Part shown: piece by piece, positions 25,569 through 37,790 of the stretch
How the letters are laid out: each line of letters starts with the position of its first letter
Position numbering within the stretch: position 1 is the stretch's first letter
Assembly: GCA_025093985.1 (NCBI GenBank)
Contig: JACAAK010000005.1
Span: 2,108,001-2,172,000 of the forward strand
Origin: Calvatia gigantea
Taxonomy: Eukaryota > Basidiomycota > Agaricomycetes > Agaricales > Lycoperdaceae
Length of the DNA: 64,000 nucleotides
Direction of reading: 5' to 3'
Notes under the pieces: model-generated
What the model was told of the DNA's origin: nothing
Seen by the model: only the letters and a program-made list of their open reading frames with translations
The model's database searches: none
Translations under genes and position numbers: made by a program

Positions 25569-25980
25569 TGCCTCAGGAAGCTCATTAAAGTCACCATGGA
25601 CTATGGCTGCAGTGAGTGCTTTCTTGGTGGCACCTATAATGTATCTTCCATTGTTGGATCATGTAAAGAAGACAGATAAGTGGCTTTGTCCATCCTATTG
25701 GATAGAGACTGGGACTCCTTCATAAGGAAATTCAGTAATGGTGGAATTCTCCCAATAGCTCTTGACTATCAAGGTCCAGTAGTATTGGTCATGCTCTTGA
25801 CTGGATAGTACAGTGTGGAATTGGGTAGGTAACAGAAAAACTGAGATGATCTGGGGGGAAGTGATGGTCTTAATGAACCTGCATAGTGCATTAACTTTCT
25901 TTTTCATGGAGACAGTAGTCTCTTCATCCATGGGGGTGCTAGCTCTGACAGGTGGGACAGTCACTGGTCTGATGGTGTCT
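25569..25980 (-). pseudogene. C-terminal half of the chromovirus downstream ORF (T1), split by copia insertion
   Basis: The minus strand reads a protein aligned with the last part of the 327-residue ORF at 43193-44176 (shared TPMDEETT, IVKSYWENST, EFPYEGVPV). It has in-frame stops (CAG to TAG at about 25692, another near 25660). It is joined across the copia element 25986-39488 to the N-terminal half at 39494-40068. Confidence 0.7.
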
Positions 25981-25985
25981 CATAG
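25981..25985. repeat. Left target-site duplication CATAG of copia A
   Basis: CATAG directly precedes the LTR start TGTTAAGACG and recurs directly after the other LTR at 39489-39493. Confidence 0.85.
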
Positions 25986-26393
25986 TGTTAAGACGAGTAC
26001 ACCACAATAGTTTGCACTAGTGGCGGAGGGGAGTCGTACTCACTGGGTTTGTTGAGATGTGCGTTATAGACTGTAGCTAGTGGATATCTGAGTGGAATGA
26101 TGGGCAGAGGATAGACTGAATTGTCTAAGGAATGTACACATACTACATAGGTCTTATATACATAATAGTTCTGGTCTGTGCACCGTTCTACCTAATACAG
26201 GTGAGGTCTTATCTGCCAGTAGCATATACAGAGCATACTGTGTACATTGTTCTATTTAATAGACCATGACCAGCAACCTAGAGTGCGGTCTAGTACATTG
26301 TTCGTTATCTCTCTTCAAGAGTGAAGTACTCAAGAATCCATTTCAGCTATAAATAGACTGAACCAACGTAGTGGTATGGATTGAGATTCAACA
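25986..26393 (-). repeat. 3' LTR of copia A
   Basis: 408 bp, TGTTAAGACG...GATTCAACA on the + strand. The purine tract AAGTGAGGAGGAG (minus sense) abuts it at 26394-26406. Read on the minus strand it begins TGTTGAATCTC and has a TATA-like CTATTTATAGC near its start. Confidence 0.85.
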
Positions 26394-26418
26394 CTCCTCC
26401 TCACTTGAAGGAGGGAGA

Positions 26419-28461
26419 TTAACGTTTCATTGATCGAGCGGCTTTATCCCATGCTTCGATATCGGAACCGAAAATCAGTTCTAGTTCAGGGTGGAAGAGA
26501 TTGATTTTGGTTATGCCAAGATTCTTTGTAAAGATATCAGCGGGATTGTCTTGTGAAGACACATCACCAATAACAATAATACCCTCCTCGACTAATTCTC
26601 GCACATAGTGGTAATGAATATCCACATGCTTCGATCGTTTTTCAACAATGGGATTTTCAGTCCAGAATTTGGACCCATCGTTGTCGCCGTAGAGAATAGG
26701 AGTTGGGTGCTCAATTTTGAGCTCCTCCAGAAGCTGTGACAGCCATTTCACTTGTCGTGAAGCGTCAGACAGTTCTTTATATTCCGCCTCAGTGGACAAT
26801 AATGAAACCGTCTTTTGTTGCCACAAAGTCCAGGTGACAGCACCAGACACGATCATACAAACATTTCCCGATACAGATCGGCGGGTTTCTGTATCTTGAG
26901 CCCAATCCGAGTCACTGAGACATTCCAATGTCACTGTTGGTTTCCCAGTATCGCCTTCATATTTCAATGCATAGTTCCTTGTCATGGACAAGTACTTTAA
27001 TACATGAATTCCAGCGCGATAGTGCTCGGGTGCGGGGTTAGCGGCATGTTGTGCCAGCTTAACTATGGCAAAGGCTATGTCGGGCCTAGTACCAATCATC
27101 AAGTACATTAAAGATCCAACCAATTGTTGGTACTTTTGATGGAAGGGATGTGATGCAGTGTCCTTGTTCGTTACGAACTGGAAGCTGGCGGGTAATGGTG
27201 TTTTAGCTGCGGCAGACTGCGGAACTTGGAAGCGCTGCAAAATCTTATCCAGGTATTTCACCTGTTGAATGAAGATTTGACGCTTGGAGCGATTCCTCGA
27301 GATTTTCATCCCAAGAAATTCTTCACAAGGACCGTGGTCTCTGCATTCCCATTTCTTCGTGAACTTTCCCTTCAACTCATTGAGGAGGGAGGAGTTCTTC
27401 TTTCCCAAGAAATTCACGTCATCAACGTAGACAATGGCTACTATGAGCTCTTTTGTTTTCAGATGTCTGTGAAAGTATACAGCGTAGTCGGATTTGCAAC
27501 GGGTAAATCCCAGCTCAATCATAGATTGATGCAATTCTTTCCACCACTGGCAACCGGCTTGTTTAAGGCCGTAGATCACTCGTCTAAGTCTCCATACCTT
27601 CCCTTCCTGCCTGGGAAGTCGAAACCCTTCGGGCTGTTCCATGTATATTTCCTCATCCAGTTTGCCATATAAATAGGCTGTTTTTACATCAACGCTATAC
27701 ATATTCCAATCATGGATTGCAGCAAGTGTGAAGCTTACGCGCGCAGACTCGTAGCGGACAACTGGTGAGAAAAGCTTGTTATAGTCAATGCCTTCAATCT
27801 GCAAGAACCCCTTCGCAACTAAGTGAGCTCGCAGGCGGCCATCAGACTTTTCGAGAAATACCCAACGGTTTTTAACCGTCCTCCTTCCTTTCGGAAGATC
27901 TACTAGTTCGTATACCCCTTGTTTCTTTAACGCTTCGAGTTCCTCGATATACACAGCCATCCATTTTGCCTTGATAGGCTCAGGAAGCTTAAGCATGTCA
28001 CAGAAAGTTTCAGGCTCTCCGTGTGCGGTATTATGTACCGTCTGTATCAAGAAATCGATCAGTTTTACTCCTCCCTCAGCGACAAGCCTTTCAATGTCCA
28101 TATTATTTACATCGTGAGATGTTGGATCATTGTTTTCAGGCATGGGCGGCAGTTCCGGATGTGGAGGGAGCTGAAATGGAGGCATATCAAAGGGTTGTGG
28201 CGGGTACCGCTCAGCACGAACTCTTTGCCTCACATATTCAGGATGGTTAGTCCTTGCTCTTCGCTCACGAATAATCTCGTCCGAAGGGGCATTGGCGTGT
28301 ACGCGCTGCCTTTGCCTCTGCTGCTCTTGTCGGTGAGTCCGATCTATTTCTCTTTCAATCGAAATTGGACGCCTATTATCTCCATATGTGTTACCTGGTC
28401 TGACAGGAGGCCTGCCTTGTCGTTCAGAATGACGTGGCTCTACCTGGTCAAAACCAACAGC
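26419..28461 (-). pseudogene. Copia A reverse transcriptase and RNase H
   Basis: Open from just below a stop near 28461 to the stop at 26419. Visible motifs are VKNRWVF and FSPVVRYESARV before the palm, DVKTAYLYGKLDEEIYMEQPEGF, the catalytic YVDD (coded at about 27413-27432), TRPDIAF, and RNase H features SDSDWA, STEAEY, YGDNDG and KHVDIHYH. The segment is complete by family standards and its own frame is intact. It counts as broken because the polyprotein upstream carries stops. It is very similar to the fragment at 47604-50606. Confidence 0.85.
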
Positions 28462-29868
28462 TCAACGCTTGGGAATAGGGATTGGGAATTCCGGGTTCTC
28501 GGTATCCCATACATCTCTGTCCACATGCCAATTATCACGTATATCAGGCTCCTCCTCAACAGTCGTTCCACGTGAAGGTGGCGACTCAGGTGGGGGAACC
28601 CAAGGTGGCGTATTGCCTGGTGATGGCTGTCGTGAATCTATGCTGTCTGGTGGAGTAGAATCTCGCCGGGGTAAAGGAGGTATAGGCGGAGAATATTTCG
28701 GTTTGAATGGTGGAGAAACCGGAGGTAACGATACTGGATGATCAGGTGGAGGTGGAACAATTCCAGCGTCATCCAAAGATGGCAGAATAGGTGGTTCACC
28801 CTTTAATCCTGGTCTAGGCAGATTTCTCTCTCCTCCGTGATTAGGCCAGTTACTGCTATCCGGCACTGAATCGGGGCATTTGGGAAAATATCCCTCGTCG
28901 AATAAGGCGTTTGGTGATATAAATATCACGTTGCCTGTCATGTGCTGCATAAAGATGTAGTTTTTGCTACCTTTATATCCAAGAAAGATCATAATCTCGG
29001 ATTTTGCGGACAATTTGTTTGGGTGGATTTCATCGGGTAAAAATACATACGCGCCGCATCCAAACACACGAATATGGGACAAATCTGGTTTTTCCCTCGA
29101 ATAACACTCAAAAGATGTCTTCCACTGCAGATGCTGGACTGGCGTGCGATTATATAAATGCACTGCTGTGTTCAACGCAAATTCCCACCACAAGTCAGGT
29201 AGACATGCCTGTAGCCTTATAGCTTGGGCTTTCTTGTGTAGGGTGCGGTTCAGTCGCTCTGCTCTCCCATTCTGCTGGTGCGTATAGGGGGCAGTGGTCT
29301 CGTGGGTAATTCCACATGCCGCGAGTCCTGCCAATAATCTTTCATTGACATATTCTCCTCCATTATCGGTGTGAAGTCATTTGACTTGCATTCCGGAGAG
29401 GTTCTCTAACGCACTGATTAGCTGAATTAGCTTCTCAGAAGCCTCAGACTTCTTTCAAAGGAGGACTATATGTGCATGAGAGGAAAAGTCATTGAGGAAC
29501 GTCATTGCCCATTTATATTTATGGTAACTAATGACAGGCAGTTCCAGCAAGTCTGAGTGACATAGCTCAAAGACTGCGGTGGCTCGCTTGGGATCAATCA
29601 GAAAGGGGTTATTATGTATTTTCCCCTTGGCACAGCCGTCGCAAATGCCTTTCCGAGTAGATGGTGCGGGAATCGACGTGATGCCCTCTACATGCTTTGG
29701 AAGCTCGGAGAGCGCGCGATCCGAAGGGTGTCCCATTCGACGATGCCAATCGATATAATCAAGTTGGCGTAATGTCAATGCAACTGGTTTCTCCTTGCTA
29801 TTTTGCAAGACATATGTGTGCACCGTATGTACGTTGTTTTTAAACAAATGATGAGGCCAGGCGGACAA
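28462..29868 (-). pseudogene. Copia A integrase
   Basis: Zinc-binding HHCC (HRRMGHP ... CDGCAKGK, about 29620-29770), then the DDE core with HSDLL, TDNGGEY and HQQNGRAERLNRTL. A Pro-rich tail of PP repeats follows (28560-28760). Stops interrupt it at about 29452-29454, 29377-29379 and 28459-28461. At the first two, the related open copy at 47604-50606 has CGA where this copy has TGA, so they are C-to-T changes at CpG. Confidence 0.82.
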
Positions 29869-32175
29869 TACTGCTCATCCTGATTTATCACAGATGGTGG
29901 TCCCTTTAACAGTTGCCTCTAGAACATAGCCGTTCCTAAGAATCTGGCCTGAGGACATTAACCGTTCTGTGATTTCTTTGATGTAAAAGACCAGCACAAT
30001 ACATAAAGTAGCGCTCTTGGACTTTCCCTTGTCTGTCACATCATGCTGGAAAATCACAGACCCTCGTCCTGTCATTTCATAGATCCAGTTGCCAGCGGCT
30101 TGTATAAGCCTGTAATGGCCCATCTTAACCTCTGCGAAATCAGAGAGATAACCAGTGACATGGTACGATGCTCCAGAGTCAAGGAGCCAGTCTGCGTTAT
30201 TCACAGAATGTTTATTCCCTTCTTCTCTACACTTTTGGCACTGAGACAAATCACAGATGTGATATGTGATGATCTGATTAAGATCCTCATGCTCTTCGTG
30301 GAGTTCTGATCTTAACTTGTCTGAATACTCGTGATTATTCACGGTATATGTAGCGTTTATCTTACTTTCCAGCTTAGTTTCACTAGCGGAATAAGCAGAA
30401 GGGGAAGCGCCTTGAGCGCGCTTCCAGCATACATTGCAGTTTACGAAGTCTGTACAGCGGTGTCTACGACGAGTCCCTACAGGAGGTAGACAACGCACTA
30501 CATCTGCATAGGTGCCCCGCTCTCTTCGGCGGCCACCTCGTCGTCCCAACTCAACCTTGGAATCTCCAGGGCGTCCCGCTCCAAGGCAGACAGACCCTGT
30601 GTCTATATCGTTCCGTCCCATCCGTTGATGGGGCTGCACATCATCTTCTGCATCAGAACAAGTATAATAGTCAGTGGAAGGTACTGACCCGCACCCTCTG
30701 TCGGAACCATAGTCGGTGTCCGAGTCGTTGTTATCTAGGACTGACTCGAGGACTGACTTGATTTCCTTCAGCACCTGCTTCTTCTTGAGCGGCTTGGGCT
30801 TCTTGATAATTGCCGGCTTGTTATATACTGGAGCCGGCCACGCGATCGCGTCTTCCTCCCTTGTGATGGTGGATGGAGTGGACTCGACATCCATCTCGTC
30901 AAATCGCTTCCACATCTCCTCCGAACTCTCGCCCGATGAAGAAGTTGATTTGAGACATTCGTCCCACTTCTTCAGTGCGGTAACCTTGGCTTTCACCGAA
31001 GGTTTGTGATGAGCTTCGGGCTCAGGCGCAGTGATGTGCGACATGAGTGGAGTGGCATTACTGCCGGTGGCGGCGGTGCTAGAGGCAACGGGAGGTGTCT
31101 TGGCTCGACACATTGCTTCTACAAGGGAATGAGTGGATGGTGGCAGCATCATTTGTGCCTGCGACATGAAGTCCACGTCCTGAATATAACCGGAAGAGGT
31201 GGCAGCATTGCCTTGCGCACCTCCCTCCTTTCCCTTTCCCTTTCCCTTTCCTTGGGGGCGCCATCGGCGTTTCTTTTCGCCGTCGCCTTCTCCTCCAGAT
31301 GGCTTTTGCTGCTGCTGCTGCTGCTGCTGGGGCTGCTGCTGGGGTTTTTTAGACCCTGAAGGCTGCTGCTTCCCTTGCTGTTGGCGCTGCTGCTGCTGTT
31401 GCTGTCCACCTCCCTGTTGTGGAGTGAAGCGCGCTCGTTGCGCGTGGGCGGTCTGGCTGGAGGCGTAAGCGGCTATAATGCCGCTTCGGGCCTTGTCCCA
31501 CGTCAGCTTATGGAGCGACGTGTTCGAGGTGAGGAGAGTCTGAGCTACGTGGCTCAAAGACGGGTGGAGGGAGTGGAGGAGGATCATCGTTTCGATCTCC
31601 GGGGCAATGCCACTATCCATGGTGTCAAGCTGCCCGAAGATCTGCTGGAGCTTGCTCATCTTGAGCGAGGGATCACCGCCGAGGGGGAGCTCAAACGTTA
31701 TAGCACGAATGAACTCATTATAGACCTGGGCTGGTCCAGGAAGGCCGTATTGGCCCTGCAACTGAGACCAGAGAGCGCAAGCATCCCGGGCGGAATGCTT
31801 TAGCATGCTATTGGGGAGAGTTGCCTCTATCAACCCAAGGGCTCGCATCCGGAGGTTGTTGGCCATTCCAACACTGTGGTGCTCCTCAGCAGTCGCAGGA
31901 ATTGGAGTTCCTGGTCATGCGGGACATGCCGGCGAAGTGCTAGAAGCCGGGACTGCGGGGTGTTCAGGTCCATAGGCCTGCTCATATTGTACGGGTTCAT
32001 CCATTGCTCCAGAGAAATCCCATCCGGTCCAGGAGCAGTCGTTTAGGGAAATGCACATAAGTGCAGACCGAAGGTGAAGCGACCAGATGGTATAGTTACC
32101 CGTCCCAGTAAGGACGGGAAGCTGTCCGCTAGGGGTTTGAACAAAGCCCAGCGTGACAGAAGCCGGTTTAGACAT
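29869..32175 (-). pseudogene. Copia A Gag and protease
   Basis: Starts MSKPASV at 32175. A TGA interrupts near 31913, after which the frame runs to 29875. Gag features: a helical UBN2/gag-like region (31866-31450), a poly-Gln tract coded by CTG/CAG repeats (31290-31420), a Gly-Lys stretch (31226-31250) and a Cys motif (CTDFVNCNVCW). The protease active site is in WLLDSGASYHVTG at about 30160-30200. The Gag frame ends at a TGA (29872-29874) where the sister copy has AGA. Confidence 0.8.
31290..31425. repeat. GCT/CTG triplet tract coding poly-Gln in copia Gag
   Basis: Runs of GCTGCTGCTG on the + strand interrupted by GGG units, coding Gln stretches on the minus strand. It is a coding microsatellite of the Gag linker, absent from the pol fragment at 47.6 kb, which lacks gag. 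Confidence 0.7.
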
Positions 32176-32342
32176 ATCTAAGAATAGGGTAAACATGCGT
32201 TAGCATCATGTAGGACTGCAGTGCGTAATGCACACGTCACAACATGGGGCAGACTCAGGGATCAAATGGACCAAAGGGCCACCATCTCCCAGGTTGCGTA
32301 CAACCGTAGCCTCCTACACTCTACCAGCGTTGCAAAGCGCAG

Positions 32343-32900
32343 TGTTGAATCTCGCTCCGTACCACTACGTTGGTTCAGTCTATTTATAGCTGAAACGGGG
32401 TTCGAGTATTTCACCTTCAGAGGGTCGATAATAACGGACCATCACGGACTACGTACGCAGTAGTTGTACCGCCCTTCTGGTAGTCGGTTATACCCTCCGC
32501 ATGGAACCTTCTAGTACATGTGTCATACACAGTATGCTCCAATTATGCTACTGGTAGTTAGACCTCACCCGTATAAGGGTTTAGAGTGCACAGACCAGGG
32601 ATATTAGTATATATACCCTATGTAGCATTGTAGTATGCAGACCCCTTTGGGAACGCTTTCTAGCGATGCCTTCTGGCATAAGACACTATGTCTTCCCTTC
32701 TCTACGCTAGCTTCTCTAAGCATCGCTTCCCCTCTCCTCAAGACTCTCTGAGTACGATGGTATAAGCAGGACCATGTCCGCTACCATGCGCCTCTCCTAC
32801 TGGACCGTCTCCCGGATGAATACAACTACCCTCCACCGCTGATGCCTACACGCTTAGGTAGTGTGAACTTATATTGGGATGTCTACTCGTTCTCTCAACA
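32343..32900 (+). repeat. 5' LTR of the nested non-autonomous element
   Basis: 558 bp, TGTTGAATCTCGCTCC...TCTCTCAACA. The first about 60 bp (including CTATTTATAGCTG) match the reverse complement of the copia A LTR end. The middle is different, so the two are related but distinct LTR subfamilies. Confidence 0.85.
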
Positions 32901-32916
32901 GGTTATGGGCCCTGAC
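32901..32916 (+). promoter_or_regulatory. Primer-binding site, initiator-tRNA half type
   Basis: GGTTATGGGCCC directly follows the 5' LTR. Its complement GGGCCCATAACC has the form of the anticodon arm of initiator tRNA-Met (GGG stem, CAT anticodon, CC stem). The same signal stands on the minus strand after the copia A LTR at 39065-39080. Drosophila copia is known to prime from an initiator-tRNA-Met fragment ending in the anticodon loop. Confidence 0.6.
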
Positions 32917-32934
32917 CACCACTCACTCGGACTG

Positions 32935-33090
32935 CGTTAGCAACGCTGGTAGAGTTTGAGGAGGCTATGGTCGCTTTCAACCTGGGAGACAGTGGTGCCT
33001 TTGGTCCACTTGATACCCTGTCTGACCCATGTTGTGAATGCGTGCACTACGCACAGCAGTCCTACATGATGCTGATACGTTGTTACCCGT
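32935..33090 (+). repeat. Leader shared in inverted orientation with copia A
   Basis: The segment from GCAACGCTGGTAGAG onward matches the reverse complement of 32200-32340 (copia A leader) over about 140 bp. The match places both elements in one mobilisation family. Confidence 0.7.
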
Positions 33091-34700
33091 TCTTGGTTTT
33101 TGATCTGGCAAACCGCCATCTTCAGTCTGGTTCGACCGCTTTAGGTCCGCTCCCCATTCTGGGTTGCAGCAGAACTGTTCTGCTCTGGTTGCTCCACCTC
33201 TGTTCTGGTATTCTCTCTGATCGATGACGACGCTTTGGGCTTTCTGGGATTCTCTTCAGATCCGCCTCAGTAATTTACTATATGATGTATCATCTACGCT
33301 GAGCACTACGCTCCGCTTTGCTGGTAAATTAGCTGGTCTTAGTGACCGCAATAAAACCGCAGTGTCAGGCAAATTATAAGCCTTGTGTTCTTGTGTTCCA
33401 AGTCGATTGGGCAAGTCCCGCCTTGAGTAGAATAACACACCACGAGCATATACCTGAGCTATTTGACCTACTTAAGCTGGCAGCTATAAGCCGCTAAGGC
33501 CCGCTTAATCAAATAAAGCTGGGATATAGAAAATATCTTTGAGAAGTCCGCCGTTCGTTCCTTCACTTCAGGCTTCAATGCTTTACCCCTTCCACGTCTA
33601 TTCGACCACCACTTTACTCTTTCTACGGATAGCTCATGTGCTTTAAGCGCTTTATGCCATGCTAAGGCAGTGGGCCGCCACATTTGCAGCGCTTACATTA
33701 CAGCAGCACTTGCAGCATTCGCGAAAATATCCAAAGAAGATAGCAAGGAGAAGAATACAAATCGCGTCCTTACAGCTGGGAAATAAGGGGAGAAGGATAA
33801 TGAGCTGGTAATACCGCCATTATGTTGTTTCAGGAAATACTTCAGAATATAGTTTAAATATGCCGCTGGCTCGAGCGACTGCCGCCATATACTATTTCTC
33901 TTATAGAGGAGCTGCGTCGCTATATATCGCGCCCTGCTTCTAGCATCAACGTTCCTTCACTTGTGTTAAGCGCATGTCCACGCGCCCAAGTTTGAAGACC
34001 TGTTTTAAGTCAGAGCATGGATGAGCACGTTAAAATGCTTTGTCCGCCAACTACAGGAATACAATGATTGCTTTAAGGAAGTTTGACTTTATGGAAGTCG
34101 CCGTCCATGATTAGGACTTGAGCGCACCATTTAGCAACTATAATTGAGAAAGAGGATGAGTATAGCACCATACGATGCAACACGCCGACGAATTCCTTAA
34201 GAAATCCTTTAGACCGCTCTTTACGGAGCTTGGCGCCAGAGGAGTTCTTGTGTCGCCATCTTCGGATGTCGCAGACCTTGATACCAATGGAAGGATACAC
34301 GGTAGTACTTTCGACTTCATACTCCTTGATAAACGCTACGAATAACGGTGTGCTGTGTGAGATGTAAGCGCTGGCTATAAATCCTTTTCTACGCAACAAG
34401 TGAGAAATCCTTACGGATCATATGAAGATGATAGCGGGAGCACGTCGCTCTATTCACTTGAGAAGAATATCCTTTCAAGGATCTCGTGAATCGCATCATT
34501 ATAAAGAAAGGAAATTACGACACATCTAGGAATTAGCAGAATAGCTCCCAACATATAACGGTTGAGCTTCAGCACTATGTCACCAGCATAATTCTTAGAC
34601 CTCGCCGCTTTACATTAGGCTTGAGGCAAGAAACTGGAATCCTACGGGAAAAGACAAGTCTGAACTGCTTTTTATATTCCAGCATTAGTCTACGACATTA
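33091..34700. other. Interior of nested element, no gene recognised
   Basis: No ORF longer than about 110 codons, with stops in every frame. It holds one copy of the word GGCTCGAGCGACTGCC at 33868-33883 that recurs near the element's 3' end. The position corresponds to gag in the autonomous relative, but I cannot align it. Confidence 0.4.
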
Positions 34701-36240
34701 GGGATAAAGATTTGTAGTGCCACATTAGTGTGCGGCCAATCTATATCGAGAAAATCTTATAACGTATGTCCTCGAGTGTAATGCTTTTGAGGCAATCGTT
34801 GAAGGTCACCACCTTTGCAATAAGTCATGCAGAGCTGTTATAGTTCACCCAATCTCATCGTTGTACACGAACTTGCAATTACAAGCAAGGAGATGAATGG
34901 TAGTTGAACATTATGCCTACTAGACTATATCGTTTGACATCATCGAACAGAACTTCCCATGATTATGCCTTTTCCACTCGTCTTTTACGACTTGTCGAGA
35001 TGATTGCATTATTTCATCGCCACTCTGGATTATTTCATAAGGGAAATTGCATCAGTACCTTTATCCAGAATCTTTTATATGAATATCCTCGTCCTCGAGC
35101 GTAATACTCGGACTTGATGGAATTGCTAGTCATCGATTACGACGCTTCTCTATGACCTCTTATCTCATGATGATAGTTGTCCTCCTTCGAAAGAAGTTAT
35201 GAGGCTCTAAGATTCATTAGAGAAACCTCTACAGTATAGCTGACAACAGCCAATGTTGCAACTGATTATGGAGGAGAGTTTGTCTAAATGAGAGCAATAG
35301 CAAATATTCGTGGCATGAATAACCCACTTAAACCTCCTACTCCCAATGCTTTCGCAACGGTTGATGTAGAGAGACTGATCCGCACTACACTTTGAGAGCC
35401 TAAAAGCTTTATGGCAACGGGGAAGTCTTACCCGTCTCAGTGGTAGTTTAAGTGTTGACTAGAGCATAACGCGCCGGTCCAAGCGTTTATAGTGGAAGAC
35501 ACTTAACTGTGTAAATCAAGGGATAAACCATTAATTTGGTTCTGTACTGTGGGTTTGGCTTCGCGGCGCATCAGTTAACATGATGACCGCCCAAACATGA
35601 TTGCTTATTCGGGATGTAACATACCTCGATCGTTTAATCAATGAGAACTTTTGAGTTCAAGCAGCACACAGAAAGGCTTAACGTTCTACGAACAATCCAC
35701 ATTTGGATGCCTTACTCGATGAAGGAATATACCCTTAAACATCATGATTCAGCAACTGGATAGCAGTAACCAGTTCATTTGCAAAGAAGAGAGCAAAACC
35801 TGCACGAAGCAAGAAGTTGCTACATTTCTTTATCCGCCATCTTTGGATGTCACAGGATATATTCCATTACACTCCACGATCACCTCCTGATTCCTTTCCA
35901 TTTCCATTCGAGAAATCTCCGCCCACCATATCCTATGTCTTACGCTGACATATTCGCCAATTTGATGCATAATATGCGCATCCTTTACAGGATATCTACC
36001 GCTTTTGACATACCACACTTCTGTGTCACCACTTATGTGGTACGACCGTTGTGGAGGAGTTATAGAATAAAATGCTGGTTGATACGCACTGCACAATTGA
36101 ACCTGACTAGGAAAGACCGCACTGTTCATTACGCGGGTCACCTACAGGAAGACTATAATGGATTAGGCGTTCAATTTCAAGAAGAACTCGTTTGGACTCA
36201 CCGACTAGAGTTGGACAAGCATAAGACTTGCTAAGCGTTC
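34700..36240 (+). pseudogene. Degenerate copia pol-derived stretch inside the nested element
   Basis: Words align in order with the open copia fragment: GTCCTC...TTTTGAGGCAA(T/C)CGTT (34770), CTCCTTCGAAAGAAGT (35182), GATTATGGAGGAGAGT (35263), TAGTGGAAGACAC (35492), GGATAGCAGTAACC (35757), GGACTCACCGACTAGAG (36191). Identity is low, with many indels and stops, yet the order is kept over 1.5 kb. It cannot encode protein. Confidence 0.6.
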
Positions 36241-37139
36241 ACGCTAGCATCTACCAGAAAAGCGCAATAGCTCAGATATATCATCCTAAAAATATGTGAT
36301 GGTTACACCTCCATATAAGCTCTCGCCTCGCATAGCTTAACAAACTTGCAAGAAAAAATACTTTTATTTCTGGAATTGCATCGATAATGATCCGCCATTA
36401 ACAATGCGCGTTGACATTTAAATCGAAAAACACTCATCGCTGAGGGAGGAGTACAGTAAAACAAGTTCTTAATCGCTGGTGAATAACCGCATACGATTAA
36501 AGCTTTCAATAGCTACACTTCACCGGTCCGTCTTAATTGATGTGCGCCGCAGTGGTTCGTAACATGATAAACACTCTCTAAGCCCTAAAAAGCAATATGA
36601 TTGAGTAACATGTATTAGGAAACTTAACATGCTGAAAAGCATGGAGGAGAACAACGGATACGGTATTCTTACTCCAAATCCGATGACCGCCTTATCCTGC
36701 GCTTCACAGCAAAGGAATTTCATTAAGATTGAAGGCATCGCTTTTGTGATTTAATTCTCCAGTTATCCGCACATGTGAGAAATGCTTAGCGTTGATAACA
36801 AAACTGCTTTTGCAGACTGGATGAGAAGATACACTGGAATAATCTGACGGGCTTCGGCTTACCAGATAAGAAGAGAGTTTGAATGACACCAGACGAGCAC
36901 TATACGTGTTATGTGGAAGGAATCTTTGATCCTTGATTGAGCTGGATTTGATCCGCCTTCATGCAATTACGCTGGATTTTATCCGCATTTTCCAAAACCA
37001 CTTCGTCGACCTCGCTTTGGCAATAAAGTCTAACGGCCTTGCAACTAGCTGGCTCGAGCGACTGCCGCAACATAATACCGATTCCTACGACATCGCGAGC
37101 CCTCCTCTTTGGAGTCGATGGGGAAACACAAAGGATATG

Positions 37140-37790
37140 ATATTCCTTTCCGCCTTCATATGAAGACGCTTGGATAAAAATATTAGGGTTAGAAATATTC
37201 CTTTCCGCCATAGTCGCTGGAAAAATATATTCATAGGACTTTCAATTGTTCCTATCGCCTCTCGCGAGTCGCTGATAAAACAACTGGGGAGTTATCCCCG
37301 CCGATGTCTCAAGACGAGCGTCTTAGGCAAAAATAACATTAGGAAATTATTCCTTCCTCCTCTTACGAGTTGTAGGAGAAAATATTATAAGGTTTATGCT
37401 TTTACCTTTCCACCTCTAACGAGTTGTTGGATAAAACAAATCAGGAACATATTCCTTCACACTCGTTCAAGAGTCGACTGTAAAAATATGATAGGAACTT
37501 ATTCCTTTCGCAAGATAAAAATAAGATAGGGTCTAACGATCCTTTCTCTCTTTTATAAGATTGAGGAAAAACTTCATAGGTTTTGAATGTAACCTTCCGC
37601 CTCTTCATGAGTCGACGGTAAAACATCTATATGGAATTTATCCATCCACCTCAAATTGAGAGTCCGGAAAAATATACAGGGTCAACTTCAAGATCCTTCC
37701 ACCTCTTCAGAGTTGTATGGAAAAACAAATAAGGGACTTAATCGTTCCTCCCTCCTTTTCGGAGTTGATGGGAAATAACAAAAAGTGTGT
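37140..37790. repeat. Array of about 13 hairpin-forming repeats of about 50 bp
   Basis: Degenerate units each start with a TTCCTTCCGCC-like block, contain CTC...GAG arms (for example CTCGCGAG at about 37260, CTCTTCATGAG at 37599, CTCAAATTGAG at 37652) and end GG(A/T)AAAA. Unit starts fall near 37142, 37198, 37249, 37293, 37350, 37405, 37453, 37501, 37543, 37592, 37643, 37694 and 37743. The array lies in the 3' interior of the nested element. I found nothing like it in copia A. Confidence 0.65.

Noticed and set aside
28469..28741. Antisense Gly-rich ORFs opposite the copia Pro-rich linker
   Set aside because: These are shadows of the CCN-rich linker codons; the same shadow appears at 48876-49148.
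32343..32900. LTR at 32343 as an inverted 5' LTR of copia A
   Set aside because: The true 5' LTR of copia A is 39081-39488: identical length, CATAG duplication, and correct PBS next to it. The 558-bp LTRs are a separate nested pair with their own flank duplication.
33256..36509. Short ORFs inside the nested element as genes
   Set aside because: None is conserved, none shows a motif, and the region aligns with copia pol in other, broken frames.
37140..37790. CRISPR-like array
   Set aside because: The repeats are degenerate, the spacers are not distinct from the repeats, and the context is a eukaryotic retrotransposon.
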